33,193 bases of DNA from Anaerolineae bacterium. GTDB taxonomy: Bacteria > Chloroflexota > Anaerolineae > JAADDB01. This document shows, one piece after another, positions 8,785 to 16,838 of this stretch (position 1 is the stretch's first letter; each line of letters starts with the position of its first letter). The DNA lies in assembly GCA_015490995.1 (NCBI GenBank), contig WFWT01000117.1:1-33193 (forward strand), read 5' to 3'. The position numbers and the translations under genes were made by a program. The notes under the pieces were generated by a model. The model was not told where the DNA came from. It saw only the letters and a list, made by a program, of their open reading frames with translations, and made no database searches.

Positions 8785-8955
8785 CGGGATGAGAGTGTAT
8801 GTTATTGGGCCGGAAAGGGCAAAACGTACATGCTGCCGAATGGCCTTCGGGTCGTCAAACGGTTCATACCACGTATTGTGGCACTTCTGTTCATTCCACG
8901 GCCGACGGGCAATGGTCTTGAATGATCGTGTCGTTCCATCCAGAGGGCTTTCGGC

Positions 8956-8984
8956 TTGGCAAGGTGTATCGGGCCTGGTATACT
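8956..8984 (+). promoter_or_regulatory. Strong promoter for the translin-nuclease operon
   Basis: TTGGCA (8956-8961), exactly 17 nt, then TATACT (8979-8984). Transcription would start near 8991, about 28 nt before the translin start codon. This defines the beginning of the plus-strand unit that may run as far as queA. Confidence 0.6.
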
Positions 8985-9018
8985 CGCAATATCACGGATC
9001 GGCAACCGGGAACCGGTG

Positions 9019-9675
9019 ATGTCTATGACGGGCATACAGGCGATTGTGGAGCGAATTTTGGAACGCTTAGAGGTGAAAAATCAGGTGCGAGATGAAACCC
9101 TTCAACGCTCTCGTGAGCTGATTCGCACTTGCGCGCTGGTGACCCGGGCTATTCACCGCCAGAGCTGGGATGATGCTCGGTCGTTGCTAGCACAGGCTCG
9201 GTCTCAGGCTAGGGCTATGGTAGCCTCCTTACAGGGACATCCCGACCTGTTTTACACCGGCTATACCGGGGATGCCCTTAAAGAGTGGGTGGAAGCCGAG
9301 GTTTTGTACGCCATCGTGGTAGGGGAGACCCTTCCTACTCCCGAAAGCCTAAGGGTCCCAGACGGGGTTTATTTGGGAGGAGTGGCGGAAGCGGCTACGG
9401 AGTTGCGAAGACACATTCTTGACCTGATGCGTCATGGGCGCCTGGAAGACGCGGAACGCCTTCTGACGTGGATGGATGACATCTATGACGCCCTCATTCT
9501 GGTAGACTATCCGGATGCTATCACCGGCGGGCTACGGCGGGCAGTGGACGTCCTGCGGGGCGTGTTGGAGCGCACCCGAGGGGACCTAACCTTGTCATGG
9601 CAGCATCAACGGCTGACCATCGCACTACGCAATGCAGAACAACGCTGGAGCACCTCAGACCACACAACGGGATGA
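9019..9675 (+). CDS. Translin family protein
   Basis: A 218-residue, almost entirely helical protein matching the translin/TRAX family, which in eukaryotes binds RNA and single-stranded DNA and, as the C3PO complex, cleaves RNA. Recognisable blocks are LKEWVEAEVLYAIVV (87-101), YLGGVAEAATELRR (118-131), WMDDIYDALILVDYPDAITGGLRR (151-174) and VLRGVLERTRGDLTL (178-192). The acidic pair E89/E92 lies in the helix where TRAX carries catalytic acids; whether this protein is catalytic is not decidable by eye. ATG 9019 is used because the promoter at 8956-8984 would exclude an earlier start; ATG 9025 is an alternative. The end overlaps the next gene by 44 bases. Confidence 0.85.
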   Translation: MSMTGIQAIVERILERLEVKNQVRDETLQRSRELIRTCALVTRAIHRQSWDDARSLLAQARSQARAMVASLQGHPDLFYTGYTGDALKEWVEAEVLYAIVVGETLPTPESLRVPDGVYLGGVAEAATELRRHILDLMRHGRLEDAERLLTWMDDIYDALILVDYPDAITGGLRRAVDVLRGVLERTRGDLTLSWQHQRLTIALRNAEQRWSTSDHTTG

Positions 9676-9931
9676 CAGGTATCCACGCTTTATCCGGGCC
9701 AGTGAACTGGCTCGATGGGCATATTGCCATCGAGCTTGGTGGCTAGAGTACGTGCGTGGATACGCTCCTATGAACCTGGAAGCCCTCGCTAAAGGCCGTG
9801 CCTTCCACGAACAGCACGGCCGTTCGCGCGCTTGGGCGGATTATTATCGCCGGATGGCCCTATGGATGCTCTTCGGCGCGGTGGGCCTATTTCTAATGCT
9901 GCTGGCCTTGGTGCTGTTCTGGCTTCAATAG
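9632..9931 (+). CDS. N-terminal half of a split Cas4-like nuclease with a C-terminal membrane helix
   Basis: A 99-residue protein. Residues 21-65 read like the N-terminal part of Cas4/Dna2-type PD-(D/E)XK nucleases: RASELARWAYCHRAWWLEYVRG with the single N-terminal iron-sulfur cysteine C32, and KGRAFHEQHG with the conserved histidine H60. Instead of continuing into the nuclease core, it passes through YYRRMALW into one transmembrane helix (about 77-98) and stops. The basic residues before the helix place the N-terminal domain in the cytoplasm. The ATG at 9632 lies inside the translin gene and has no good Shine-Dalgarno, so translation is probably coupled to translin. The rest of the nuclease is in the next gene. 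Confidence 0.7.
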   Translation: MQNNAGAPQTTQRDDRYPRFIRASELARWAYCHRAWWLEYVRGYAPMNLEALAKGRAFHEQHGRSRAWADYYRRMALWMLFGAVGLFLMLLALVLFWLQ

Positions 9932-10020
9932 ACAGCACTCGAATACGGGATTAAGACCGACACAGGCCCACCCCCGAGGGGGAGACGTGCGGTGTGGCCA
10001 TAAGCCCGGGGAGGTGAAAC

Positions 10021-10563
10021 GTGGGCGTGGCATTGGTAGCCTTAACGTTGATCATCGTGATTTGGCTGGCTGTAACATATGTAGTGTGGCAGCGGGCAGC
10101 CGCGGCTCAGCGGGTTACCGGTTTGCCTCGGGCGAAAGTGGTGTATGAGGACATGTGTTCCGCGTTGCCGCCAGAGGGACCGCTGGTGAGTGAAGCCCGT
10201 CGCTTGGTGGGCAAGCCCGATTATCTCCTGGACGAAGGGGACTACATTATCCCCGTGGAAGTGAAGTCTACCTCTCTGCCCCGTTCCGGTGAACCGTATC
10301 CTGGACACGTGCTTCAACTGGCTGCGTATTGCCTGTTGGTGGAGGATGTGTACGGAAAACGTCCCCCCTACGGTTATATCCGCTACCGGGATAAGATGGT
10401 GCGGGTGCCTTACACCGATGAGGTTCGCATGTTACTCCTACGCACCCTAGCCGATATGCAGGCGGCCCTTGAAGCCACCTCTGTTGTTCGCTCCCATCGG
10501 GATCCCTGGCGATGTGCCCGGTGTGGCCTCGCGTACGCGTGTGGCCGCGAACGTCTCATGTAA
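10021..10563 (+). CDS. C-terminal half of a split Cas4-like nuclease with an N-terminal membrane helix
   Basis: A 180-residue protein. It opens with one transmembrane helix (3-23) followed by basic residues on the cytoplasmic side, then carries the missing nuclease core: GKPDYLL with D67, PVEVKS with E80 and K82 (the D, ExK pattern of PD-(D/E)XK enzymes), QLAAY (Q99, Y103) and the C-terminal cysteines C165, C168 and C174 in CARCGLAYAC. Together with C32 of the preceding protein these would complete a Cas4-type four-cysteine iron-sulfur site. The GTG start has GGGGAGGTG upstream, and an in-frame stop lies only three bases before it, so this is a real separate start, not a simple frameshift. 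It sits 89 bases after the N-half and 29 bases before manC. Confidence 0.75.
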   Translation: MGVALVALTLIIVIWLAVTYVVWQRAAAAQRVTGLPRAKVVYEDMCSALPPEGPLVSEARRLVGKPDYLLDEGDYIIPVEVKSTSLPRSGEPYPGHVLQLAAYCLLVEDVYGKRPPYGYIRYRDKMVRVPYTDEVRMLLLRTLADMQAALEATSVVRSHRDPWRCARCGLAYACGRERLM

Positions 10564-10592
10564 ATTCGAATTCTTTGTCGGGAGGTTCCTTG

Positions 10593-11678
10593 ATGACTGC
10601 TATACCTCATTTCTATCCTGTCATTATGGCGGGCGGAAGCGGCACCCGTCTGTGGCCATGGAGTCGCCGTGCCCGCCCGAAACAGTTTCTGCGCTTTAAC
10701 AGTCCCTACACGTTACTCCAAGAGACTTACCGTCGTGTGTTGCCGTTGACTTCTCCGGAGCGAGTGTTGGTAGTGACCAATCGACGTTTTGTGAACGAAG
10801 TGCAGGAGCAGTTGCCGGAGTTGCCGCCGGAAAATGTACTGGGTGAACCCGAGGGCCGTAACACCGCACCTGCCATCGGGTGGGCCGCTGTGGTACTCCA
10901 TCGACGAGACCCAAACGCCGTCATGGCCGCGTTGCCGGCGGATCACATAATTGCTCGAGTCGAACGTTTCCGGCGAGTACTGCGTGCGGCCGTTGCGGTC
11001 GCTCAGGAAGGGTACATCGTCACTCTCGGTATCACACCGACACACCCGGCCACCGGCTATGGCTACATCGAACAAGGGGATGTGCTCACAGAGCGAGAGG
11101 GATTTACTGTGTATCGCCTACTTCGGTTTACCGAAAAGCCCGACCGGACGACGGCTGAAGCGTTTCTGAAAGCCGGGCGGTACGTGTGGAACAGCGGCAT
11201 GTTCATATGGCGGGTGGACCGGGTACTCCGGGAAATACAACAACAGATGCCGGATTTGTACGCGGGGTTAGAGCGTCTAGGTGCTGTTTGGGGAACACCT
11301 GCAGCCCCCGAGACCCTTGCCGAAGTGTGGCCTACGCTTCCCAAGGAATCAGTGGATTACGGTATCATGGAACACGTGACCGACGCGGCTGTTATACCGG
11401 CGGACATCGGTTGGAATGATGTGGGGAGCTGGGAGGCCGTTTACCAAGAATATCCTAAGGATGCTTCTGGAAACGCGGTGTCCGGTGAGGTGCTGATGAT
11501 CGACGCCGAGGATAACCTTGTGCTAGGCGAGCGCCGTCTTGTGGTGGTGGTGGGTGCTACGAACTTGGTGGTCGTGGAGACGGAAGATGCTATCCTGATC
11601 TGCACGCGAGAGCGGGCTCAAGATGTGCGGCAGGTAGTAAAAACGTTAACAGCCCAAGGGCGCGAGGAGTACCTATGA
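10593..11678 (+). CDS. manC: Mannose-1-phosphate guanylyltransferase
   Basis: Makes GDP-mannose from mannose 1-phosphate and GTP, feeding glycan and glycoprotein synthesis. The 361-residue protein starts with the nucleotidyltransferase signature PVIMAGGSGTRLWPWSRRARPKQF (9-32), and has PADHII (about 110-115), the FTEKPD motif and NSGMFIW downstream. It lacks the C-terminal phosphomannose isomerase domain of bifunctional ManC/AlgA, so it is the shorter monofunctional type. ATG 10593 follows GGGAGG; the open frame extends upstream but overlaps the nuclease gene. Its stop overlaps the start of the surface-protein gene by four bases (ATGA), which couples sugar-nucleotide supply to a large exported protein. 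Confidence 0.92.
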   Translation: MTAIPHFYPVIMAGGSGTRLWPWSRRARPKQFLRFNSPYTLLQETYRRVLPLTSPERVLVVTNRRFVNEVQEQLPELPPENVLGEPEGRNTAPAIGWAAVVLHRRDPNAVMAALPADHIIARVERFRRVLRAAVAVAQEGYIVTLGITPTHPATGYGYIEQGDVLTEREGFTVYRLLRFTEKPDRTTAEAFLKAGRYVWNSGMFIWRVDRVLREIQQQMPDLYAGLERLGAVWGTPAAPETLAEVWPTLPKESVDYGIMEHVTDAAVIPADIGWNDVGSWEAVYQEYPKDASGNAVSGEVLMIDAEDNLVLGERRLVVVVGATNLVVVETEDAILICTRERAQDVRQVVKTLTAQGREEYL

Positions 11679-14329
11679 GCCGTACACTGCAACGACCCGT
11701 GTTCTTTTCTCGAATTCGACCCAGATCTTGGCCGCTGGGTTGGGACTTACAGCGGCGAGCAGGGTGGTTTCAATCAAGAATAGGAATGGTCCTTGCGTTG
11801 TTGATAGTCCTGTTGGCTCCCGTTGAATCATCCTCCGTCGCGGCCACCCCCTTTGTGGCCCAACAGTCGGGTTTGTGGGAGGATCCCGCAACTTGGGGAA
11901 AGGAGGGACCGGCCGTACCGGATGTAACCATCCCCGGACCGAATAGTTCGGTAACCGTGCCTGCCAACATTACAGTCACACTCACCCGCTCACCCGTTGT
12001 GGTCTCTGATCTGACGGTGGCTTCCCGCGGTACCCTTCAGGCCGCTGCGGGTGTGGATGTCGCGATCCAAGCGCGAGGGGATGTACTCATCCACGGACAG
12101 GTGCTGGGTAGTGACGGGGACGAGAATCGACCGGCCGGCAGTGTGACGTTATCCACCTCTGAGGGGAACGTTGTAGTTACCGGACGGGTGCGGGGAGGTC
12201 ACGCGAAAACCCTGGGACCGGGAGGCTGGGTGCGTCTGTTCGCCGGGCGCGGTGCGGTCGAAAACTGGGGATGGGTCTACGGTGGGCGTGGCGGCGCGGG
12301 GGCACCAGGCGGTTGGGTGGCCTTGTATGCTCCTCAGGGTGTGGTGCGCAACCGAGGAGAAGTCCGTGGTGGTGAAGGGGACTGGGGCGGAACAGTGATA
12401 GGGTACGCAGTAACCGTTGACAGCACCGATGGCCGTTGGCTAGGGGGACTGGGCAATCGTAGCGACGGTGATGTTTACCTAAGCGCCCGACAAGCTGCTC
12501 TTGTCGGCCACCGGGCCAGTCGGATCGGGGGACAGCGCGTGAGCTTGCTGACTGCAGCAGGAGGACTTATCGACGTACAGAACGTGGAAACCATGGGACT
12601 GGTGGCCCAGGACAACATTTGGTTGATCGGAGGTCCTGATGCCCGTCTGTATGCTACCGGTAATCAAGGACGTTTCCCGCCCCTTCACCCTCTCACCGGC
12701 GCGTTACATGTGTGGATGGACCCTGACCAGCGCTTTCTTGACCCTGGGTTAACCTTAGCAGACATAAGCGCGGGGCCGGTGATGACCGACAGCGGTCAGT
12801 TAACGGCTCAGCCGGCCCTTCTTTACCGGACTTGGCAGCCGCTGAATGCGGGAACAGCGCAGTGGCAGCTGGAGGTGCGCAACCTGGGCAACGTGACAGA
12901 TACCATACGTCTGACCGGCACCACCGTTGACGGATGGTCCGTTACAATTGTGCCGGACCGTCTTCCGGACTTGGCCCCCGGCACGGCGGTAACGGTGATG
13001 GTTACCGTGACGTTGCCCGCTGGCATCCTGCCTGCCCCGGACAGCCAGGTGCGCCTGGTAGCTCGGGCAGAAGGGGGGAGAGAGTGGGAAGCATCCCTGA
13101 CGTTGCCTGTTACATTGCCTCGTGCCTTACGGTATTTCCCCTGGCTGGGTTACCACGCTCAGACTTCAAGTCAGCCACAAGTGGTGCTCGCCTCCGCGGA
13201 CACAACCGAGGTCACATTGAGTTGGCCAGGTGCTCTCCAGGGAATGGCCGTGGTGGACCAGACCCTGTTCACTGTAGCTGTGACACCCGGTACTCCTGTG
13301 GCCGGCGTGGACCTGGCTTATTGGGATGGTCAGCGGTGGGTACCTGTGGCTATGCCGGTGGACATGCAGAACCTGGTGGAAGATGGGGTGTGGTATGTGC
13401 TGTGGGACGCCAGTATTCTGCCTTTGCCCCAGGTATATGTGCGGGCGCGGGTGTGGAGTGAACAGGCCCAGGTGGGTGAGACGGTCCAGGTCGTGCCCAT
13501 TGCACATCGACCTATTGCTCAAGGGGTAGCCACCTTTACTCCAGAGGGAGATGTTGTGTGGGATGCGACACCTAGTGTGGATCTGGACGGCAACTTGGCA
13601 GCGTATGCATGGGACTTAGGGGATGGGACGTGGGCCACCGGCATAACCGTCACGCACCGGTACGAGCCAGGAGAGTATGTGGTGCGCTTGGTGGTTACAG
13701 ACACTACCGGCCTAAGTGACGAAGCAGTGTATGTCTTGGACACAGTGGCGGGTACATGGCGAGAACAGGATGCGTGTGGCTGTCAGAGCATACAACTTCG
13801 GACAACCGGTCCGGCGCCGCTCCTGCTGCCGTGGTTTTCCGAAGCACGGCAAACTCTTGGCCCAGTTGCTTTCGTAGAAAACAACCAATGGTATTTAAGG
13901 GCTAATCTGGCAGTAGAGGTCTCCCTGACTCCGGGGAGCAATGCCAGGATGTGTCGTATTGCCCAGTGGGGACGTATGAGCTGGCGGGTGGGGCCTGCTG
14001 CGTCCCAGGCGTGGTCGTGGGCAGGGCAGCGCTTTCCCCGGGAAGGAACGGCCTGGGGAGCCATGGGTTACACCCGTCCGTCCGCGTTGCTTGAAGCACA
14101 GGGAGAGCGCGTTCGGTGGGTATTGGCGCCGGGATGGGGCTGGCAACCTGAGGGCCGTGGGTTGCCCGGTGAGATGTTGACCGGCGATGGTGTTCAATTA
14201 CAAGGAGTCTTTCGGGCTGAGGTAGCTGGTAGCAACGGCGGTTGTGCCTGTGTGTGGGAGGTGACTATCTTGGCCAGGGAGGGCGCGACGCCACAGGTGA
14301 TTATCCAGCCCCAATGTCCAGCCCCCTAA
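11675..14329 (+). CDS. Large secreted surface protein with a PKD domain
   Basis: An 884-residue exported protein. A long basic N-terminus precedes a hydrophobic signal/anchor at about 37-50; an internal ATG at 11786 would give a more conventional signal peptide. Residues 64-330 start with SGLWEDPATWG and run into a glycine- and valine-rich repetitive stretch (RGGHAKTLGPGGW, GGRGGAGAPGGW) that suggests a beta-helix or G8-like fold. Around 385-460 is an Ig-like/NEW3-type segment (LEVRNLGNVTDTIRL). Residues about 612-690 form a clear PKD domain with YAWDLGDG and H-R-Y-x-x-G-x-Y-V-V-R-L-V-V-T-D. The C-terminal 190 residues contain several cysteines and no recognisable anchor. No catalytic domain was seen; a structural, glycosylated surface role is inferred. 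Confidence 0.8.
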   Translation: MSRTLQRPVFFSRIRPRSWPLGWDLQRRAGWFQSRIGMVLALLIVLLAPVESSSVAATPFVAQQSGLWEDPATWGKEGPAVPDVTIPGPNSSVTVPANITVTLTRSPVVVSDLTVASRGTLQAAAGVDVAIQARGDVLIHGQVLGSDGDENRPAGSVTLSTSEGNVVVTGRVRGGHAKTLGPGGWVRLFAGRGAVENWGWVYGGRGGAGAPGGWVALYAPQGVVRNRGEVRGGEGDWGGTVIGYAVTVDSTDGRWLGGLGNRSDGDVYLSARQAALVGHRASRIGGQRVSLLTAAGGLIDVQNVETMGLVAQDNIWLIGGPDARLYATGNQGRFPPLHPLTGALHVWMDPDQRFLDPGLTLADISAGPVMTDSGQLTAQPALLYRTWQPLNAGTAQWQLEVRNLGNVTDTIRLTGTTVDGWSVTIVPDRLPDLAPGTAVTVMVTVTLPAGILPAPDSQVRLVARAEGGREWEASLTLPVTLPRALRYFPWLGYHAQTSSQPQVVLASADTTEVTLSWPGALQGMAVVDQTLFTVAVTPGTPVAGVDLAYWDGQRWVPVAMPVDMQNLVEDGVWYVLWDASILPLPQVYVRARVWSEQAQVGETVQVVPIAHRPIAQGVATFTPEGDVVWDATPSVDLDGNLAAYAWDLGDGTWATGITVTHRYEPGEYVVRLVVTDTTGLSDEAVYVLDTVAGTWREQDACGCQSIQLRTTGPAPLLLPWFSEARQTLGPVAFVENNQWYLRANLAVEVSLTPGSNARMCRIAQWGRMSWRVGPAASQAWSWAGQRFPREGTAWGAMGYTRPSALLEAQGERVRWVLAPGWGWQPEGRGLPGEMLTGDGVQLQGVFRAEVAGSNGGCACVWEVTILAREGATPQVIIQPQCPAP

Positions 14330-14381
14330 TCGGGCTGTCACGGAACCGGGAGGAGGACACCGTGGTGAGGAGGGGAGGACC

Positions 14382-14621
14382 ATGACAGGGTTTGAAGACT
14401 TGGGTAAAATGCTGGTGTTGTTCGGCGCCTTCTTCATCGGCGTAGGTGTCCTCGTGTTGGCCCTGGGCAAACTCGGTTCGTTTGGATTTGGCCGTTTGCC
14501 CGGGGACATTGTTATTGAACGGGAGAACATTTCGTGTTTCTTTCCCCTGACCAGTATGCTCATTTTGAGCCTTGTGCTCACGGTGCTGTTAAACTTGCTG
14601 GCCCGGTTGCTCGGACGTTAG
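14382..14621 (+). CDS. DUF2905 small membrane protein
   Basis: A 79-residue protein with two transmembrane helices separated by GRLPGDIVIERENISCFFPLTSM. The G-R-L-P-G-D-I core and the FPLTSM entry to the second helix match DUF2905, a widespread small membrane family without known function. The start has GGGGAGG four bases upstream. DUF2905 genes are commonly found near queA, ruvABC and related housekeeping genes, and here queA follows directly. Confidence 0.88.
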   Translation: MTGFEDLGKMLVLFGAFFIGVGVLVLALGKLGSFGFGRLPGDIVIERENISCFFPLTSMLILSLVLTVLLNLLARLLGR

Positions 14622-14676
14622 GAAAGATGTTAGATCGCGCTGGGTTTGGAGATGTACACGGAACAAGGTAAGGCGA

Positions 14677-15753
14677 ATGATGCGCACAGAACGTTTTGAT
14701 TACGAGCTGCCTGAGGAATTGATTGCTCAGGAGCCGGTAGAGCCGCGCGATGCCTCACGGCTTATGGTGGTGGACCGACGAACCGGTGAGATTGTGCACC
14801 GTCGCTTTCGCGATTTGCCCGATATCCTGCGCCCGGGTGATGTCCTGGTGGCCAACGATAGTCGGGTCATACCCGCACGCCTGTTTGCCCGTAAACAGAC
14901 GGGGGGGCGGGTGGAAATCCTCCTTTTAGTGCGGCGGGACGAGGTTACCTGGGAAGCGTTGGTGCGCGGACGGCGCGTCCGTCCTGGAACGGTGATGCAC
15001 CTGGAAAACCGGCCTGAGGTTAAGATAGAGGTACTGGATGTGACCTCAGCCGGAGGACGTTTGTTGCGGTTTAACCAGCCGTTGAATGGTCTCCTTTCAC
15101 AGGTGGGTCAGGTACCTCTGCCCCCATACATTCGTCGTCCTCTGGCCGATCCTGAGCGCTATCAGACCGTTTATGCACGCGAGGTAGGCTCAGCCGCGGC
15201 GCCCACCGCCGGCTTGCACTTCACACCTCGCCTCATTGACGCCTTGAAAGCACGGGGTATCACCTTTCATTTCGTGACCTTACACGTGGGCATAGACACG
15301 TTTCGCCCTATCACAGAGGAACACGTGGAGGATCACACCATTCATGCCGAATGGGCCGAATTGGATCCGGACACTTCTCTTGCGTTAAACAAGGCCATCG
15401 CCGAAGGTCGGCGGGTGATTGCTGTGGGCACCACCACCATGCGGGTCCTGGAGACCGCGACGTATCCGGAATACGTGCGAGAAGGTGATGTTGGTTGGCC
15501 GGACAACAGGCCATCTGTAGCTTCATTGGGACCCCTTGTGCCATTCCGTGGCTGGACAACACTTTACATTACACCGGGCTTTTCCTTCCGGGCCGTGAGC
15601 GCGTTGATCACGAACTTTCACCTGCCACGTTCCACCCTCCTAGTCCTGGTGGCCGCCTTCATGGGAGAAGACCTGATGTGGCGGGCCTATCAGGAAGCCA
15701 TTCGGCAACGATACCGGTTTTACTCCTTTGGCGATGCTATGCTAATCCTGTGA
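14677..15753 (+). CDS. queA: tRNA preQ1(34) S-adenosylmethionine ribosyltransferase-isomerase
   Basis: Transfers and rearranges the ribosyl group of S-adenosylmethionine onto preQ1 at the wobble position of GUN tRNAs, the penultimate queuosine step. The 358-residue length fits. Family blocks seen are FDYELPEELIAQEPVEPRDASRLMV near the N-terminus, RPGDVLVANDSRVIPARL (about 51-68), PLPPYIRRP, the TVYA-x-x-x-GSAAAPTAGLHF stretch, and ITNFHLPRSTLLVLVAAFMG near the end. Two ATGs stand side by side (14677, 14680); the first is listed. A 19-bp hairpin begins 125 bases beyond the stop. Confidence 0.96.
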   Translation: MMRTERFDYELPEELIAQEPVEPRDASRLMVVDRRTGEIVHRRFRDLPDILRPGDVLVANDSRVIPARLFARKQTGGRVEILLLVRRDEVTWEALVRGRRVRPGTVMHLENRPEVKIEVLDVTSAGGRLLRFNQPLNGLLSQVGQVPLPPYIRRPLADPERYQTVYAREVGSAAAPTAGLHFTPRLIDALKARGITFHFVTLHVGIDTFRPITEEHVEDHTIHAEWAELDPDTSLALNKAIAEGRRVIAVGTTTMRVLETATYPEYVREGDVGWPDNRPSVASLGPLVPFRGWTTLYITPGFSFRAVSALITNFHLPRSTLLVLVAAFMGEDLMWRAYQEAIRQRYRFYSFGDAMLIL

Positions 15754-15803
15754 TCCTCTCTCGTTGGGGAAAAATCAGGAGCTCTCCCTGCTGGCGTTGG
15801 TCC

Positions 15804-15815
15804 TATCATATGATA
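15804..15815. promoter_or_regulatory. Perfect AT-rich 12-bp palindrome
   Basis: TATCATATGATA is its own reverse complement and lies in an AT-rich patch 47 bases upstream of a perfect TATAAT box. It could be an operator or a chance feature of the AT-rich stretch. Confidence 0.25.
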
Positions 15816-15861
15816 ATAAAACATGCAATAAACTTATACATTCGTTAGCCAGTTGGTGCTT

Positions 15862-15867
15862 TATAAT
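15862..15867 (+). promoter_or_regulatory. Orphan TATAAT box ahead of the 19-bp hairpin
   Basis: A perfect -10 hexamer without a good -35 box. If used, transcription would start near 15874, right at the base of the hairpin, with no gene on that strand downstream. Confidence 0.25.
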
Positions 15868-15878
15868 GGAGGATGGGT

Positions 15879-15937
15879 CCAGCGCCTGAAGCGTCGGGTT
15901 GTGGGGGATGACCGGCGTTTCAGGCGCTGGTTCTTTA
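15879..15937 (+). terminator. 19-bp hairpin, probable queA terminator
   Basis: The arms 15879-15897 and 15912-15930 pair over 19 bp with two G-U wobbles, around a 14-base loop, and are followed by TTCTTT. The arms are nearly perfect and GC-rich. It lies between the convergent queA and sugar-permease genes and may stop transcription from both sides, although the T-tract is short. Confidence 0.55.
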
Positions 15938-16002
15938 AGGGGATGACATCGATAGCAGTTGTTGCTCAAAGGCGGAGGTGTTGAGAGCGCCGTGAGTGAT
16001 GG

Positions 16003-16824
16003 CTACTTGAGGGTCCAGCCAACCAAGCCGCGAATGTAATAGCGTTGTAGCAATGCGAAAACTAGAATGGGGACGCTCATGGTTAACAATGAGGCCGCGG
16101 TGAGCACTCCCCAATCTACCTGATATTGCCCTCGCAATAAGGGAATCCGCTGAGTGGCTACTAGCTTATCCGGATCAAATAGCAGGATCAGGGCCATAAA
16201 GAAGTCATTCCAGGCCCAGGTCAGCTGTAAGGCCATGGCAGAAGCAAGACCGGGCACACTTAAAGGGAGTACGATGCGCGTGAAGATCTGAAATCGATTT
16301 GCGCCATCTAGGCTGGCAGCCTCCTCAATTTCCGGAGGAAGAGTGGACAGGTAATTGCGGAGGAACAGGATCACCCAAGGTAGCGCCCATGCACTGTGGA
16401 CCAGTACCAACCCTGTATACGTGTCCAATAATCCCACATCGCGCATGAAACGGAACAGAGGGACGGCCACCATCTGTTGGGGAATCGACATCAAAAGCAC
16501 AATTATCAGAAATAAGGTATTGCTGAAGGGAACACGGAATCTGAGAAATCCATAGGCAGCCATCGCTCCGATAAAAAGGGGGACGATGGTGGCCGGAATA
16601 ACGACAATGAGAGAATTGCGGATTCCTTGGCCCAGAGGCGCCGATGGGTGATTCCACGCTTCGATGAAGTTGTCCAAGGAGAGTGTGAAAGGTGAGAGGT
16701 TCCACCACCCGTGAATGAGCTCTCGCTGGGGGCGGAGAGAACTCATCACGATGCCTACGAAAGGTATGAGCCAGATTAACCCGATCGCCCAGGCGATGAG
16801 GTGAATGCCCAGCCGACGTGTCAT
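16003..16824 (-). CDS. Sugar ABC transporter permease, MalG type
   Basis: A 273-residue inner-membrane permease with six hydrophobic segments. The cytoplasmic EAA loop that contacts the ATPase reads EEAASLDGANRFQIFTRIVLPLS at about residues 167-189, and the sequence SSLRPQRELIHGWW after the first helix is typical of the second permease of carbohydrate uptake (CUT1) systems. ATG 16824 has AAGGAGAG nine bases upstream and lies 14 bases after the upstream permease gene. It is the last gene of the operon; no ATPase gene accompanies it, so a shared MsmK/UgpC-type ATPase elsewhere is expected. Confidence 0.9.
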   Translation of the reverse strand: MTRRLGIHLIAWAIGLIWLIPFVGIVMSSLRPQRELIHGWWNLSPFTLSLDNFIEAWNHPSAPLGQGIRNSLIVVIPATIVPLFIGAMAAYGFLRFRVPFSNTLFLIIVLLMSIPQQMVAVPLFRFMRDVGLLDTYTGLVLVHSAWALPWVILFLRNYLSTLPPEIEEAASLDGANRFQIFTRIVLPLSVPGLASAMALQLTWAWNDFFMALILLFDPDKLVATQRIPLLRGQYQVDWGVLTAASLLTMSVPILVFALLQRYYIRGLVGWTLK

Positions 16825-16838
16825 GGTGCTTCTCTCCT

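Noticed and set aside
8785-8925. Reading frame after the MFS stop containing LPNGLRVV, like the N-terminus of M16 peptidases
   Set aside because: Only about 30 codons long, stops quickly, lacks the zinc motif and has no Shine-Dalgarno; the resemblance is too short to call a pseudogene.
9632-10563. Split nuclease as a simple frameshift or sequencing error
   Set aside because: The two frames are separated by 89 bases with stops, a good ribosome binding site and a start codon, and each part has its own complete membrane helix.
9632-10563. CRISPR locus suggested by the Cas4-like protein
   Set aside because: No repeat-spacer array and no cas1, cas2 or effector gene is present in the window.
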